A stretch of DNA of 64,000 bases from Pseudalkalibacillus hwajinpoensis (GCF_015234585.1 NZ_JADFCM010000001.1:1302001-1366000), one strand, 5' to 3'; positions 44,183 through 52,755 are shown, counted from the first letter of the stretch. The notes: generated by a model from the letters alone, not told the origin. Numbers and translations: made by a program.

Positions 44183-44689
44183 ATGAGTTTTTTATCAAAG
44201 TTTTTTGGAAAGAAAGAAGAGAAGAAGGTAGAAGAAAGAACGGTTTTTACGATTCAGGTAGGAGATATCATCACATATGATCTTGAGGATTATGAGGTTG
44301 TGGGGACGCTAACATATCATAATAAAGGTTACAAATGGCAAGCATACCAGTTAATCTCAGGATCATCTTCGATCTGGCTTAGTGTTGAAATGGATGATGA
44401 ACTAGAGCTAGGCATTTATCGAAATGTAAAAGAAAAAATCTCGAAACCAATTCCTGAAGAAATAAGCATTGATTCCGTTACTTATTATAAAGAGGAACAT
44501 GGTTACGCGAAGGTGACGGGCAATGGACGAGGAAGTAATCTAGATGGACAGGAAGTCGAATATTATGATTTTTCCAATGAAGATGAATCAAGTTATTTAT
44601 CCATTGAAGTCTGGGGTTCCGAAGTAGAAGTGAGTAAAGGTTACGCGATTGAAGATTATGAAATCAAAATTCTTGCTGGAAGCAAATGA
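44183..44689 (+). CDS. DUF4178 domain protein
   Basis: 168 residues beginning MSFLSKFFGKKEEKK, a short amphipathic basic lead, followed by a beta-rich domain with VGDIITYDLEDYEVVGTLTY, YKWQAYQLISGSSSIWLSVE and VEYYDFSN, typical of DUF4178. These proteins recur beside PspA and DUF350 genes; function unknown. ATG 44183 is preferred, as the in-frame ATG 44156 lies in the -10 of the ECF promoter. Fourteen bases separate it from pspA. Confidence 0.82.
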   Translation: MSFLSKFFGKKEEKKVEERTVFTIQVGDIITYDLEDYEVVGTLTYHNKGYKWQAYQLISGSSSIWLSVEMDDELELGIYRNVKEKISKPIPEEISIDSVTYYKEEHGYAKVTGNGRGSNLDGQEVEYYDFSNEDESSYLSIEVWGSEVEVSKGYAIEDYEIKILAGSK

Positions 44690-44703
44690 GAGGATGAAAG
44701 CGA

Positions 44704-45375
44704 ATGTTTAAAATGTTTAAAAGAGTAAAAACGATTATGTCTTCTGAATTAAACGCTGCACTTGATAAAGCGGAGGATCCCGTAAAAATGCTAGAGCAAT
44801 TTATGAGGGATATGGAAGCGGATATAAGAGAAGCAGAAACCGCTGTTGCAAAACAAATCTCTAATGAAAAGATGTTAAAGAAAAAATGGGACGATGCTAA
44901 TTCTATGGTGACTAAGCGTCAGGGGCAAGCTGAGAAAGCTCTCCAATCTGATAACGATGATCTTGCAAGAAGAGCGCTTCAGGATAAGAAAGACCATGAA
45001 GCCAAAGCGGAAACATTAAAGGTATCGTACGAAAGAGCAAAAGCTGACGCCGATTCTCTTCGCTCAAAACTAGATGAAATGAAAGAAGAATATCGTCAAA
45101 TGCAGCTGAAGAAAGATAGTTTGAAAGCTCGAGCTGAGTCAGCTAAAACAAAAACAAAAATAAATCGCGCCATGTCTGATATTGGTGGTGATGATTCTAA
45201 ACGAGGATTTGAGCGTATGGAAGAAAAGGTTCTTCAATATGAGGCAGAAGCAGAAACAAGTGAAGATATGCGTTCCAAAAATCGTTCGCTTGATGATGAG
45301 TTTGAGGCCCTCGATAAAAATAATGGAATCGATGATGAATTAGCTGAGCTAAAGAAAAAAATGGGGAAAGAATAA
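44704..45375 (+). CDS. pspA: PspA/IM30 family membrane-stress protein
   Basis: A 223-residue PspA/Vipp1/LiaH-type protein, ESCRT-III-like in fold. It has an amphipathic N-terminus (MFKMFKRVKTIMSSELNAALDKAEDPVKMLEQFMRDM) and is almost wholly coiled coil, with many Lys and Glu. Such proteins bind and stabilise the inner leaflet when membrane integrity or proton-motive force falls. It is the second gene of a five-gene unit. After its stop, CCCC-TTAAAT-GGGG (45381-45394) can pair across the ribosome-binding site of the next gene. Confidence 0.93.
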   Translation: MFKMFKRVKTIMSSELNAALDKAEDPVKMLEQFMRDMEADIREAETAVAKQISNEKMLKKKWDDANSMVTKRQGQAEKALQSDNDDLARRALQDKKDHEAKAETLKVSYERAKADADSLRSKLDEMKEEYRQMQLKKDSLKARAESAKTKTKINRAMSDIGGDDSKRGFERMEEKVLQYEAEAETSEDMRSKNRSLDDEFEALDKNNGIDDELAELKKKMGKE

Positions 45376-45401
45376 CCTTTCCCCTTAAATGGGGTGGAAG
45401 A

Positions 45402-45962
45402 ATGAAATGGCTAATAGGATTGCTGACAGCATTCATTCTGCTCTTATCGGCATGTGGGATTACGAAGGATATTCTCGAAATTGTTGAAGACCGCTATCAG
45501 CTTGAAGATGTTGTAGCGAGTAGCGTGGATTCAAACGATACCTCAAAGGTCTATCTTGCTGAGGAAGATATTTCTTCTGTTGCCACCTATCTTAAGGAAC
45601 AAATAAAGCCGAATGAAGTCAGTGAATTAAAAGAAGGTAAGCAAATTCTTGTTTATGATGACTATATCGTTACATTAGAAGAAAGTGATGAGCCATCAAA
45701 CACACTAGTTGAAGTTGCGACAGTTGGCTTTGTGAGAGATAATTACCAGCCGGATTTCTTTGATGGGTTGCTAGCTTACTACATTCTTGATGAAATACTT
45801 GATGTAGACGACTGGGGCAAAAAGCAGAAGAACCGCTGTCAGAGCGCTAGCGGAAATTGTTATGGCGGTTATGGATCTACTGGAGGTTCATATAAAGGAC
45901 CGGCCACGATTCCATCATTCCGAGGATCTAATCGTGGGGGCGGACCTGGAACAGGAAAATAA
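45402..45962 (+). CDS. DUF4247 lipoprotein with Gly-rich tail
   Basis: A 186-residue predicted lipoprotein. The signal peptide ends in the lipobox LSAC (Cys about 18), so the mature protein is anchored on the outer face of the membrane. A folded region (about 20-145) is followed by a Cys pair (RCQSASGNCYGG) and a Gly/Ser-rich, basic tail. DUF4247 proteins are known mainly from PspA/DUF350 neighbourhoods; function unknown. The GGGGTGG ribosome-binding site of ATG 45402 can pair with an upstream CCCC. Confidence 0.82.
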   Translation: MKWLIGLLTAFILLLSACGITKDILEIVEDRYQLEDVVASSVDSNDTSKVYLAEEDISSVATYLKEQIKPNEVSELKEGKQILVYDDYIVTLEESDEPSNTLVEVATVGFVRDNYQPDFFDGLLAYYILDEILDVDDWGKKQKNRCQSASGNCYGGYGSTGGSYKGPATIPSFRGSNRGGGPGTGK

Positions 45963-45980
45963 ACAAAGGAGGATCATGAC

Positions 45981-46376
45981 ATGGGGCCATTTCTATTAAC
46001 ATTTTTTTATTTTATAGCGGCGATTGTCGTTGTTGTTGTTGGATTGATTGTGTTTGAATTGATCACGACGAAATATAAGGACTGGGAACAGATTGAGAAC
46101 GGGAACACGGCCGTTGCACTTTCAATAGGTGGTAAGATAATCGGGATTTGTTTAATACTAGCATTCTCTATTTACCATAGTTCGGATGTTCTCGAAACAA
46201 TTATCTGGGGAGCGTATGGTGTAGTGCTTCAACTAGTTGCCTATTATATTTTCGATTTTCTTACTAGACGATTTTCAGTTGAACAGAAGCTTAGTGAAGG
46301 TGTCGTATCTGTAGGCATTCTATCGATGTGTGTTTCAATAGGACTAGGCTTAGTAGTAGGAGCATCAATTACGTAA
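45981..46376 (+). CDS. DUF350 membrane protein
   Basis: A 131-residue integral membrane protein with four hydrophobic segments in two similar halves, the DUF350 (YjfL/YshA) layout. WEQIENGNTAVALSIGGKIIGI between the first two segments is the family hallmark. DUF350 genes keep company with PspA and with spermidine-synthase-like genes in many bacteria; activity unknown. AAAGGAGG precedes ATG 45981, 18 bp after the lipoprotein gene. Confidence 0.88.
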   Translation: MGPFLLTFFYFIAAIVVVVVGLIVFELITTKYKDWEQIENGNTAVALSIGGKIIGICLILAFSIYHSSDVLETIIWGAYGVVLQLVAYYIFDFLTRRFSVEQKLSEGVVSVGILSMCVSIGLGLVVGASIT

Positions 46377-46405
46377 AAAGAAATGATCAGCTGAAGGTGG
46401 ATTTC

Positions 46406-47950
46406 ATGAGCAAGACGTTAAGTAAAAGCAGTCAATTGTACTGGGCTTCAGGAATTGTATCCATTTGCGGTATTATTTTTGAAGTGCTGTTCGGCGCACT
46501 GGGTTCTTACATACTCGGAGACGGGGTTAAGCAATACACGTTAACTATTTCGCTCTTTCTAACAGGTATGGGTATTGGCGCATCATTGAGTGAAAAGGTA
46601 GTTAAAAACCTGATTACGAGATTCATTGCAATTGAGCTTCTTATTGGCTTAATTGGAGGGTTTTCAAGTTTTGCTGTGTTTGGAATTACAGCTTTTGCGG
46701 GAGAAGAAGCAACAGCCATTGTACTCTATTCCATTATTCTCATTGTTGGTGGACTAACTGGCCTTGAATTACCCATTCTTATTCGGAAAGCGAATGAGAT
46801 TGGCGTTGAAATGAACAAAAGCACGGCCAGGGTGCTCTTCTCTGACTATGCTGGGGGACTTGTAGGAGGAATGTTATTTGCTTTTTACCTTCGTCCGGAA
46901 TTCGGTCTAGTAAAATCAGCCTTCCTTGTAGCCATTGTAAATATTCTCGTTGCATTTTGGATGATTTATTCATTTAGAAAAGAGATCGTCTATCAAGGAA
47001 TCTATGTTGGAATAGCCTTTCTTTTGTTTGTACTAATGATTGGTGGGACTTTATTTGGAGAGGAGATGGCGTTCTCGTTTGAGCAGCGCCTATACAAAGA
47101 CCCCATCATTTACTCTGAGGAAACATCCTATCAGAAAATCACCTTAACGAAGGAGCAGGGAGATCTAAGACTTTATTTAGATGGACAGCTTCAGTTTAGC
47201 TCAAGTGATGAACATAGGTACCATGAAACACTTGTGCATATTCCTATGGCTGCTGTTAAAGAAGCGGAGGATGTTCTTATACTTGGCGGTGGAGATGGAC
47301 TTGCGGTTAGAGAGCTACTTAAATATGACGATCTGAAATCCATTACGGTAGTGGATCTAGATCCGGAAATGGTAAAACTAGCGAAGAATCATCATTTATT
47401 AACGGAATTAAATGAGCATTCACTTGAAGATAAACGTGTCGATATTCATAATGAAGATGCATTTCAATACATTGAAAAACAGAAAAAAATGTTTGATGTC
47501 ATCATATCTGATCTCCCAGATCCAAATAATGAGTCTTTGAATAAGCTTTACACGTGGGAGTTCTACTCTTTATTGCGCAATCATTTAGATGTAGATGGGG
47601 CGCTAATGGTGCAGGCGACTAGTCCCTTATTTGCGAGGGAAGCTTATTGGACGATTGATCGAACGATTTCAGAAACTGGACTACGAACGTCAAATTATCA
47701 CGTTGAAATTCCAAGTTTCGGGAACTGGGGTTTTGTTATGGCAACAAGGAATCCTGTAGCTCAAGAGGACTTGGATATTTCAGTTCAAACCGATTATCTT
47801 TCAGACGAGATGATTCCATCTCTTACTGTATTTGGTAAAGATGAGGACAGTCACATGCTGAAGGATGGCAAAAAAATCAGCCTTGAACCTAATACTCTAA
47901 TTCGCCCTCATTTAATTGAAAAATATGAGAATGCCTGGTTGTATTATTAG
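46406..47950 (+). CDS. membrane-anchored polyamine aminopropyltransferase (SpeE-like)
   Basis: A 514-residue fusion. Residues 13 to about 215 form about seven membrane helices. From about 225 there is a spermidine-synthase domain with the substrate motif HRYHETLVH (270-278), the SAM-type loop GGGDG (294-298), VVDLDPEM (316-322) and ISDLPDPN (367-374). It likely transfers an aminopropyl group from decarboxylated SAM to an amine at the membrane; acceptor unknown. ATG 46406 has GAAGGTGG upstream; the frame from 46328 would overlap the DUF350 gene. No speD, speA or speB is in the window. Last gene of the cassette. Confidence 0.88.
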   Translation: MSKTLSKSSQLYWASGIVSICGIIFEVLFGALGSYILGDGVKQYTLTISLFLTGMGIGASLSEKVVKNLITRFIAIELLIGLIGGFSSFAVFGITAFAGEEATAIVLYSIILIVGGLTGLELPILIRKANEIGVEMNKSTARVLFSDYAGGLVGGMLFAFYLRPEFGLVKSAFLVAIVNILVAFWMIYSFRKEIVYQGIYVGIAFLLFVLMIGGTLFGEEMAFSFEQRLYKDPIIYSEETSYQKITLTKEQGDLRLYLDGQLQFSSSDEHRYHETLVHIPMAAVKEAEDVLILGGGDGLAVRELLKYDDLKSITVVDLDPEMVKLAKNHHLLTELNEHSLEDKRVDIHNEDAFQYIEKQKKMFDVIISDLPDPNNESLNKLYTWEFYSLLRNHLDVDGALMVQATSPLFAREAYWTIDRTISETGLRTSNYHVEIPSFGNWGFVMATRNPVAQEDLDISVQTDYLSDEMIPSLTVFGKDEDSHMLKDGKKISLEPNTLIRPHLIEKYENAWLYY

Positions 47951-48049
47951 TTTAGAACGTTTATCAAAGGGAACGTAATAAGTAGACAACTCACCTCCTA
48001 GCGTTTTAGGGAAGGTAGTGAAACCCAATTATTAAAGGAGCGATAACAA

Positions 48050-48730
48050 ATGAAAGTTACATTTCATGGTCATTCAGTTGTAGAAGTTGTTACGAACAAA
48101 GCAAAAATTTTAATTGATCCTTTTATTTCCGGTAATGGTCAGTGTGATTTAGATGCGGATCAAGTTACTTGCGATGTGATATTGCTAACACATGGACACA
48201 ATGATCACGTTGGTGACACAGTTGAAATTGCAAAGCGAAACGATGCATTAGTCGTAGCTCCATTCGAACTTGCTACATATCTTGGTTTCAAAGGTGTTAA
48301 CACGCATCCTATGGCAATCGGTGGGGCACATGAGTTTGAGTTTGGTAATGTGAAGCTTACTCAGGCATTCCATGGTTCGAGCTACACTGAAGAAGAAAAC
48401 CAGCAAATCATTTACACAGGGATGCCAGCGGGGATTCTCTTTAGCGCAGAAGGTAAAACGGTCTACCACGCGGGTGATACTGGGCTTTATTCTGATATGA
48501 AGCTATTATCTAATAAGCAAATTGATCTTGCGTTTCTACCCATTGGTGATAATTTTACTATGGGTCCTGAAGATGCAGCTATCGCTGCAAAATGGATAGG
48601 AGCTGAAATAACCGTACCAATTCACTACAATACTTTCCCGCTTATTGAACAAAATGGCGAGGCGTTTACTGAAAGCCTTGAAGGTACAAAAGGTAAGGTT
48701 CTTCAAACAGGAGAAACAATCGAATTGTAA
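48050..48730 (+). CDS. ytkL: metal-dependent hydrolase YtkL (UPF0173, MBL fold)
   Basis: A 226-residue metallo-beta-lactamase-fold protein with FHGHSVVEV, the metal site [11 protein letters not shown] (about 46-56), [12 protein letters not shown] and PIHYNTFP. It resembles UlaG/YtkL-type hydrolases; substrate unknown. AAAGGAGCG precedes ATG 48050. It marks return to the B. subtilis gene order after the accessory stretch. Confidence 0.9.
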   Translation: MKVTFHGHSVVEVVTNKAKILIDPFISGNGQCDLDADQVTCDVILLTHGHNDHVGDTVEIAKRNDALVVAPFELATYLGFKGVNTHPMAIGGAHEFEFGNVKLTQAFHGSSYTEEENQQIIYTGMPAGILFSAEGKTVYHAGDTGLYSDMKLLSNKQIDLAFLPIGDNFTMGPEDAAIAAKWIGAEITVPIHYNTFPLIEQNGEAFTESLEGTKGKVLQTGETIEL

Positions 48731-48731
48731 T

Positions 48732-48771
48732 CAAACACAAAACCGATGCCTTGCATCGGTTTTGTGTTTGA
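48732..48771. terminator. long hairpin terminator after ytkL
   Basis: An 18-bp perfect stem (arms 48732-48749 and 48753-48770, beginning CAAACACAAAACCGATGC) with a 3-nt loop. The T run is inside the 3' arm, so it would act with GTTTTGTGTTTG. Confidence 0.7.
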
Positions 48772-48834
48772 TAAGCGTATTAATTAAGCGGACTTGAACA
48801 TACCCTTTTAGAAAGACCATGAGGGGGAATCATT

Positions 48835-49071
48835 GTGAAACAACGATTGTTTTTATCTGTCTTATGCATTCTGTTTTTGATGTATGATGCTATGCCGCGC
48901 TTTCAAATTGACTTAACGCTAGAAGGTGCTTTTTTTAGTCTCTGGCTTTTATTTGCCATTATGGCACTTGGTGGAAATCTTTCTGGATTATTTTTTGGAA
49001 AGCAAGAGAGAAAACCTATGACAGTTAATGATTCAGTAGAAGAATTAAGAAAAAAACAATACGGTCGTTGA
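48835..49071 (+). CDS. small membrane protein of unknown function
   Basis: 78 residues with an N-terminal hydrophobic segment (about 5-17) and a second one (about 33-55), then a basic tail (KQERKPMTVNDSVEELRKKQYGR). It starts at GTG 48835 after GAGGGGGAATC. No family recognised. Its stop overlaps the -35 box of the ytoI promoter. Confidence 0.6.
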   Translation: MKQRLFLSVLCILFLMYDAMPRFQIDLTLEGAFFSLWLLFAIMALGGNLSGLFFGKQERKPMTVNDSVEELRKKQYGR

Positions 49072-49141
49072 AGTTATAGGTCTGTGTTATGTATAATGAA
49101 GTCAATTCAAACACCACTATAACAGAAGTAGTTTAGCTACT
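49068..49141 (+). promoter_or_regulatory. ytoI promoter and inverted repeat
   Basis: TTGAAG (49068-49073), 18-nt spacer and TATAAT (49092-49097). AGTAG-TTTAG-CTACT (49127-49141) lies between the start and the gene; a possible operator since YtoI has its own DNA-binding domain. Confidence 0.5.
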
Positions 49142-49178
49142 GATACAGATGTGCATGTAGAAAGTATGGTGAAAGAAA

Positions 49179-50489
49179 TTGACAACGAAACATGAACAGA
49201 TCCTCTCTTACATTGAAACGCTAGAAGTAGGAAGTAAAATATCCGTGCGTCAAATTGCTAGAGAATTAAAGGTTAGTGAGGGTACAGCATACAGAGCAAT
49301 TAAGGATGCTGAAAACAAAGGGACGGTCAGCACGATTGAACGGGTTGGGACGATCCGAATCACAAAAAAAGAGAAAGAAAATATCGAAAAACTCACGTAT
49401 GCTGAAGTAGTGAACGTCGTCGATGGGCAGGTGCTTGGAGGAAGAAATGGTTTACATAAAACCCTTCATAAGTTTGTTATCGGTGCGATGAAGCTAGAGG
49501 CGATGATGCGTTACGTCGATCCTGGTAGTTTGCTCATAGTCGGTAATCGCGACAACGTGCATAAAATTGCACTAGAAGCCGGGGCAGCTGTCCTTATTAC
49601 TGGTGGTTTTGATGCGCAGGATGATGTGAAGAAAATGGCGGATGCATATGATTTGCCGATTATATCTACCTCCTATGACTCCTTTACAGTGGCAACAATG
49701 ATTAATCGTGCGATATATGATCGATTAATTAAGAAAGAAATAGCCCTAGTAAGTGACATATTAACGCCGCTTACGAAAACGAGCTTTCTTGTGACAACAG
49801 AAAGTGTAGGTCGCTGGCATGAGCTAAATGAATCAACATTGCATAGTCGCTATCCGGTTGTGGATCCAAATATGAAGGTTCAAGGCATTGTGACATCTAA
49901 AGATATTTTAGGTGAGCAGCATGAAACGTCAATAGCTAAGGTGATGACAAAACACCCGCTCACTGTTAATGAGCAAACGTCCGTCGCTTCTGCAGCTCAT
50001 ACAATGATCTGGGAAGGGATAGAGATGCTTCCTGTTCTCGATCAATACCAGCGACTTATCGGTATTATTAGTAGACAGGATGTACTCAAGGCTCTTCAAA
50101 TGATTCAGCAGCAGCCACAGATAGGGGAAACCTTTGACGACCTTATCACGAGTCAAATCAAAGATATTTCCACTGGATCGGAAAGTCGCTATAGCTGTGA
50201 AGTAACACCTCAAATGACGAGCCTACTTGGAACGTTATCTTATGGTGTTGTAACAACCCTTGTCACTGAAGCTGGGAGTCGAGTTTTGAAGAAATACAAA
50301 AAGGGTGATTTAGTAGTAGAAAACATTACACTTTATTTCATCAAACCGGTTCAAATTGATCATACAATTGAAATTGTACCTAAAGTTCTCGAGGTATCAA
50401 GGAAATTTGGTAAAGTAGATGTTGAAATTTATCATGAAGGTGCGGTCGTAGGAAAGGCCCTTATGATGGCGCAATTGATTGATCGATAA
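49179..50489 (+). CDS. ytoI: YtoI: HTH, DRTGG, CBS-pair and hotdog protein
   Basis: A 436-residue multidomain protein. It has a winged-helix-type N-terminus (ISVRQIARELKVSEGTAYRAIKDAENKG, about 20-48), a DRTGG domain (about 70-180), two CBS motifs (about 190-310) and a C-terminal hotdog/PaaI-like domain (about 330-436). It is likely a transcriptional regulator sensing a nucleotide and an acyl-thioester-like ligand; no target is known. TTG 49179 is the first start giving the HTH; the ribosome-binding site is modest (GGTGAAAG). Confidence 0.87.
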   Translation: MTTKHEQILSYIETLEVGSKISVRQIARELKVSEGTAYRAIKDAENKGTVSTIERVGTIRITKKEKENIEKLTYAEVVNVVDGQVLGGRNGLHKTLHKFVIGAMKLEAMMRYVDPGSLLIVGNRDNVHKIALEAGAAVLITGGFDAQDDVKKMADAYDLPIISTSYDSFTVATMINRAIYDRLIKKEIALVSDILTPLTKTSFLVTTESVGRWHELNESTLHSRYPVVDPNMKVQGIVTSKDILGEQHETSIAKVMTKHPLTVNEQTSVASAAHTMIWEGIEMLPVLDQYQRLIGIISRQDVLKALQMIQQQPQIGETFDDLITSQIKDISTGSESRYSCEVTPQMTSLLGTLSYGVVTTLVTEAGSRVLKKYKKGDLVVENITLYFIKPVQIDHTIEIVPKVLEVSRKFGKVDVEIYHEGAVVGKALMMAQLIDR

Positions 50490-50526
50490 TAAAAAACCGC
50501 CAGAAATAAATCCGTGGCGGTTTTAC
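50490..50526. terminator. bidirectional terminator between ytoI and ytpI
   Basis: AAAAACCGCCA/TGGCGGTTTT stem with a 12-nt loop, between convergent genes. Confidence 0.8.
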
Positions 50527-50543
50527 AAGTAAACATAGCGCTG

Positions 50544-50849
50544 TTAGTTTAGTTTCATATCCTTTGCTTCTTCGATTGCAAATGGAAGATAGTGTCGATA
50601 CTTTTTATAGCCGACTGTAACGTTTACAAGACCAAGTAAAATAAAGACAGCGGCAACAATCACAGTGACCGTTGATAAAGAAACGGTAAGCGTATTAATG
50701 GCAAAAAAGATAAGGAAAAGTCCTAGTGCAATGCTTGCTTTTGAATTAAGCCATTGAGTTGTTGCGACACCGTTATGTCGAACAGCTTTTACTCGATAAA
50801 ACAAATAGAAAACGATTGAAAAGACAATTAATATGACAAAGATAGGCAT
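50544..50849 (-). CDS. ytpI: YtpI-like membrane protein
   Basis: A 101-residue protein with three hydrophobic segments (about 2-18, 41-57 and 60-79) and the YtpI-type sequence VKAVRHNGVATTQWLNSKASIALGLFLIFFAIN. Function unknown. GAGGAAAAC precedes ATG 50849. It is divergent from nrnA, as in B. subtilis. Confidence 0.85.
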   Translation of the reverse strand: MPIFVILIVFSIVFYLFYRVKAVRHNGVATTQWLNSKASIALGLFLIFFAINTLTVSLSTVTVIVAAVFILLGLVNVTVGYKKYRHYLPFAIEEAKDMKLN

Positions 50850-50957
50850 GACTGTTTTCCTCCATAATTCAAGGTTCTTTTCTATTGTATAGAATTTAGT
50901 ACTGAAAATCTATGACATATACGTAACAATTGGGAAGCGGTCGAAAGGAGAAAGTTG

Positions 50958-51896
50958 ATGAAGGAACAAATATTAGATGCTATCGAACAATATGAGACCA
51001 TTATAATTCATCGTCATGTGCGCCCAGACCCTGATGCACTTGGCTCACAGGGAGGACTTGCCGAGCTTATACAAACTTCTTTTCCAAAGAAGCGTGTGTT
51101 TACGGTTGGTGAAGAAGAACCATCACTTACATTCCTGAACCGAATGGATGAGGTTCAGGATGAAACATATCATAACGCACTTGTCATTGTTTGTGATACG
51201 GCGAATCAGCCTAGGGTTAGTGATAACCGATATCGTAATGGCAAGTTCTTAATTAAAATCGATCATCATCCAAATGAAGACCCTTATGGTGATCTTCTCT
51301 GGGTAGACACTTCTTCAAGCTCTGTTAGTGAAATGATTGTAGATTTGTACCTTACCGCTAAGGAACGAGGGTACAAGCTTTCTGAAAAAGGAGCTTTTCT
51401 TCTTTATGCAGGTATAGTAGGTGATACTGGACGTTTTATGTTTTCCAATACGACTCAGCGTACCTTTATGTATGCAGGTGAGCTTTTGAAGTTTGGTGTA
51501 GACACAGGCTCTCTATATAAGGAACTATACAAAACGGAACAGCATATCGCTCGATTAAACGGATATGTCTTACAACATTTTGAAACATCAGAAACTGGTG
51601 CTGGATGGATGAAAATCACAAAAGAAACAGTTGCTTCATATGGCGTAACGGCTAGTGAGGCATCACAGCTAGTGAATACTTTCTCTAATGTAGCGGGTTT
51701 GAAGGCGTGGGTTTTCTTCATTGAGGAACCAGATCAAATTCGTGTTCGTCTTCGTTCTAAAGGGCCTGTTGTGAATACAATTGCTGCTCAATTTAATGGT
51801 GGCGGACATCCAATGGCTGCGGGGGCAACTGTTTATTCGTGGGCAGAGGCTGATGACGTCCTTGCGGAGCTAGACAAAGTGTGCGAAGAAGTATAA
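50958..51896 (+). CDS. nrnA: oligoribonuclease / pAp phosphatase NrnA
   Basis: NrnA degrades 2-5 nt RNA and dephosphorylates pAp. The 312-residue DHH/DHHA1 protein has HRHVRPDPDALGS (about 18-30), VCDTANQPR, IDHHPNEDP with the DHH motif, AGIVGDTGRF and the late RNA-binding GGGHPMAAG. ATG 50958 has AAGGAG at 7 nt; TTG 50955 is too near. Corresponds to ytqI. Confidence 0.94.
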   Translation: MKEQILDAIEQYETIIIHRHVRPDPDALGSQGGLAELIQTSFPKKRVFTVGEEEPSLTFLNRMDEVQDETYHNALVIVCDTANQPRVSDNRYRNGKFLIKIDHHPNEDPYGDLLWVDTSSSSVSEMIVDLYLTAKERGYKLSEKGAFLLYAGIVGDTGRFMFSNTTQRTFMYAGELLKFGVDTGSLYKELYKTEQHIARLNGYVLQHFETSETGAGWMKITKETVASYGVTASEASQLVNTFSNVAGLKAWVFFIEEPDQIRVRLRSKGPVVNTIAAQFNGGGHPMAAGATVYSWAEADDVLAELDKVCEEV

Positions 51897-51905
51897 TAAC
51901 AAACT

Positions 51906-51950
51906 AAAAGACCGGGGTCTCCTTTTTTTGAGAGAGCGCCGGTCTTTGTT
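51906..51950 (+). terminator. terminator of nrnA
   Basis: AAAGACCGG/CCGGTCTTT outer stem with a paired interior and a short T run. Confidence 0.75.
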
Positions 51951-51960
51951 GTTACCACAT

Positions 51961-52152
51961 TTACACTTGATCATGCGATTTAGGTATAAACCATGAACCA
52001 AAGCTTGTCACGTCTTCGTGCACGTCGATGTTAAGTGATTGCAATTCCTTTTTAATTAGAGCAGTCATTTCGTGTGACTCTGCGTAAGCGGATCGCCCAT
52101 TCATTAAATCAGCAATTTTCGCTCTCGCGATTTGTTTGCGATCAATAACCAT
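51961..52152 (-). CDS. small protein of unknown function upstream of nrnA terminator
   Basis: 63 residues, MVIDRKQIARAKIADLMNGRSAYAESHEMTALIKKELQSL and on, amphipathic helical N-terminal half, no membrane segment. GGGAGGTGG precedes ATG 52152 at good spacing, which supports a real gene. It is co-directional with ytrH-ytrI and may be the last gene of that sporulation operon (97 bp gap). No family assigned. Confidence 0.68.
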   Translation of the reverse strand: MVIDRKQIARAKIADLMNGRSAYAESHEMTALIKKELQSLNIDVHEDVTSFGSWFIPKSHDQV

Positions 52153-52248
52153 CGCGCCACCTCCCAATTTTCTATACTCTTATCATATACTACACCTAAG
52201 AAAATTGCGACTTGTCTGACAAAAGGTCACAAAATAGTTTTATTTTCG

Positions 52249-52755
52249 CTATTGAACGAGTTCAATCGTAAGCACCACCTCGACTGTTGTCCAAAGAATA
52301 AATTGCTTCACTTTAAAACCATATTTAATATTGTCAATCATGAGCGTTTTATTTTCGAGGGATTGAATGATAAAGCTTCTGGTTCTAGAAATCGCTCCGA
52401 GATCCTTGTTGAGAAGATCATTTAATTCGGTTTGAATTTCTTTCTTTAACTCGTGGCGCGTTAATGAGTTTAATGGTAGGTCATTATCTTTCTCGAAAGT
52501 GACTTCGATTTTTTTGACGAGAAGAGTTTTTTCGATTTCTTTATTATTATAATTTACTTGATCATCGAGCAATGTTTGATTTTGGGTTTTTAAGTCCGAG
52601 ATTTCAATTTTTTGTTCTTTAATCGTTGTGATCTGCTTTTCGTACATAATGCCGAATAGCATCAGAAAGAATAACCACCCAAAGATGACTCCTACAGAAA
52701 GACCTGCAAGAAATCGTTGCCACCCTTTTCTAGAATAAATTTGCGGAACTCTCAT
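52249..52755 (-). CDS. ytrI: YtrI, sporulation membrane protein
   Basis: A 168-residue protein with one N-terminal membrane helix (AGLSVGVIFGWLFFLMLFGIMY, about 17-38), a coiled-coil stretch and a C-terminal soluble domain. It matches YtrI, a sigma-E-dependent sporulation protein. Its start overlaps the ytrH stop by 4 bp, so the pair is coupled. Confidence 0.87.
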   Translation of the reverse strand: MRVPQIYSRKGWQRFLAGLSVGVIFGWLFFLMLFGIMYEKQITTIKEQKIEISDLKTQNQTLLDDQVNYNNKEIEKTLLVKKIEVTFEKDNDLPLNSLTRHELKKEIQTELNDLLNKDLGAISRTRSFIIQSLENKTLMIDNIKYGFKVKQFILWTTVEVVLTIELVQ

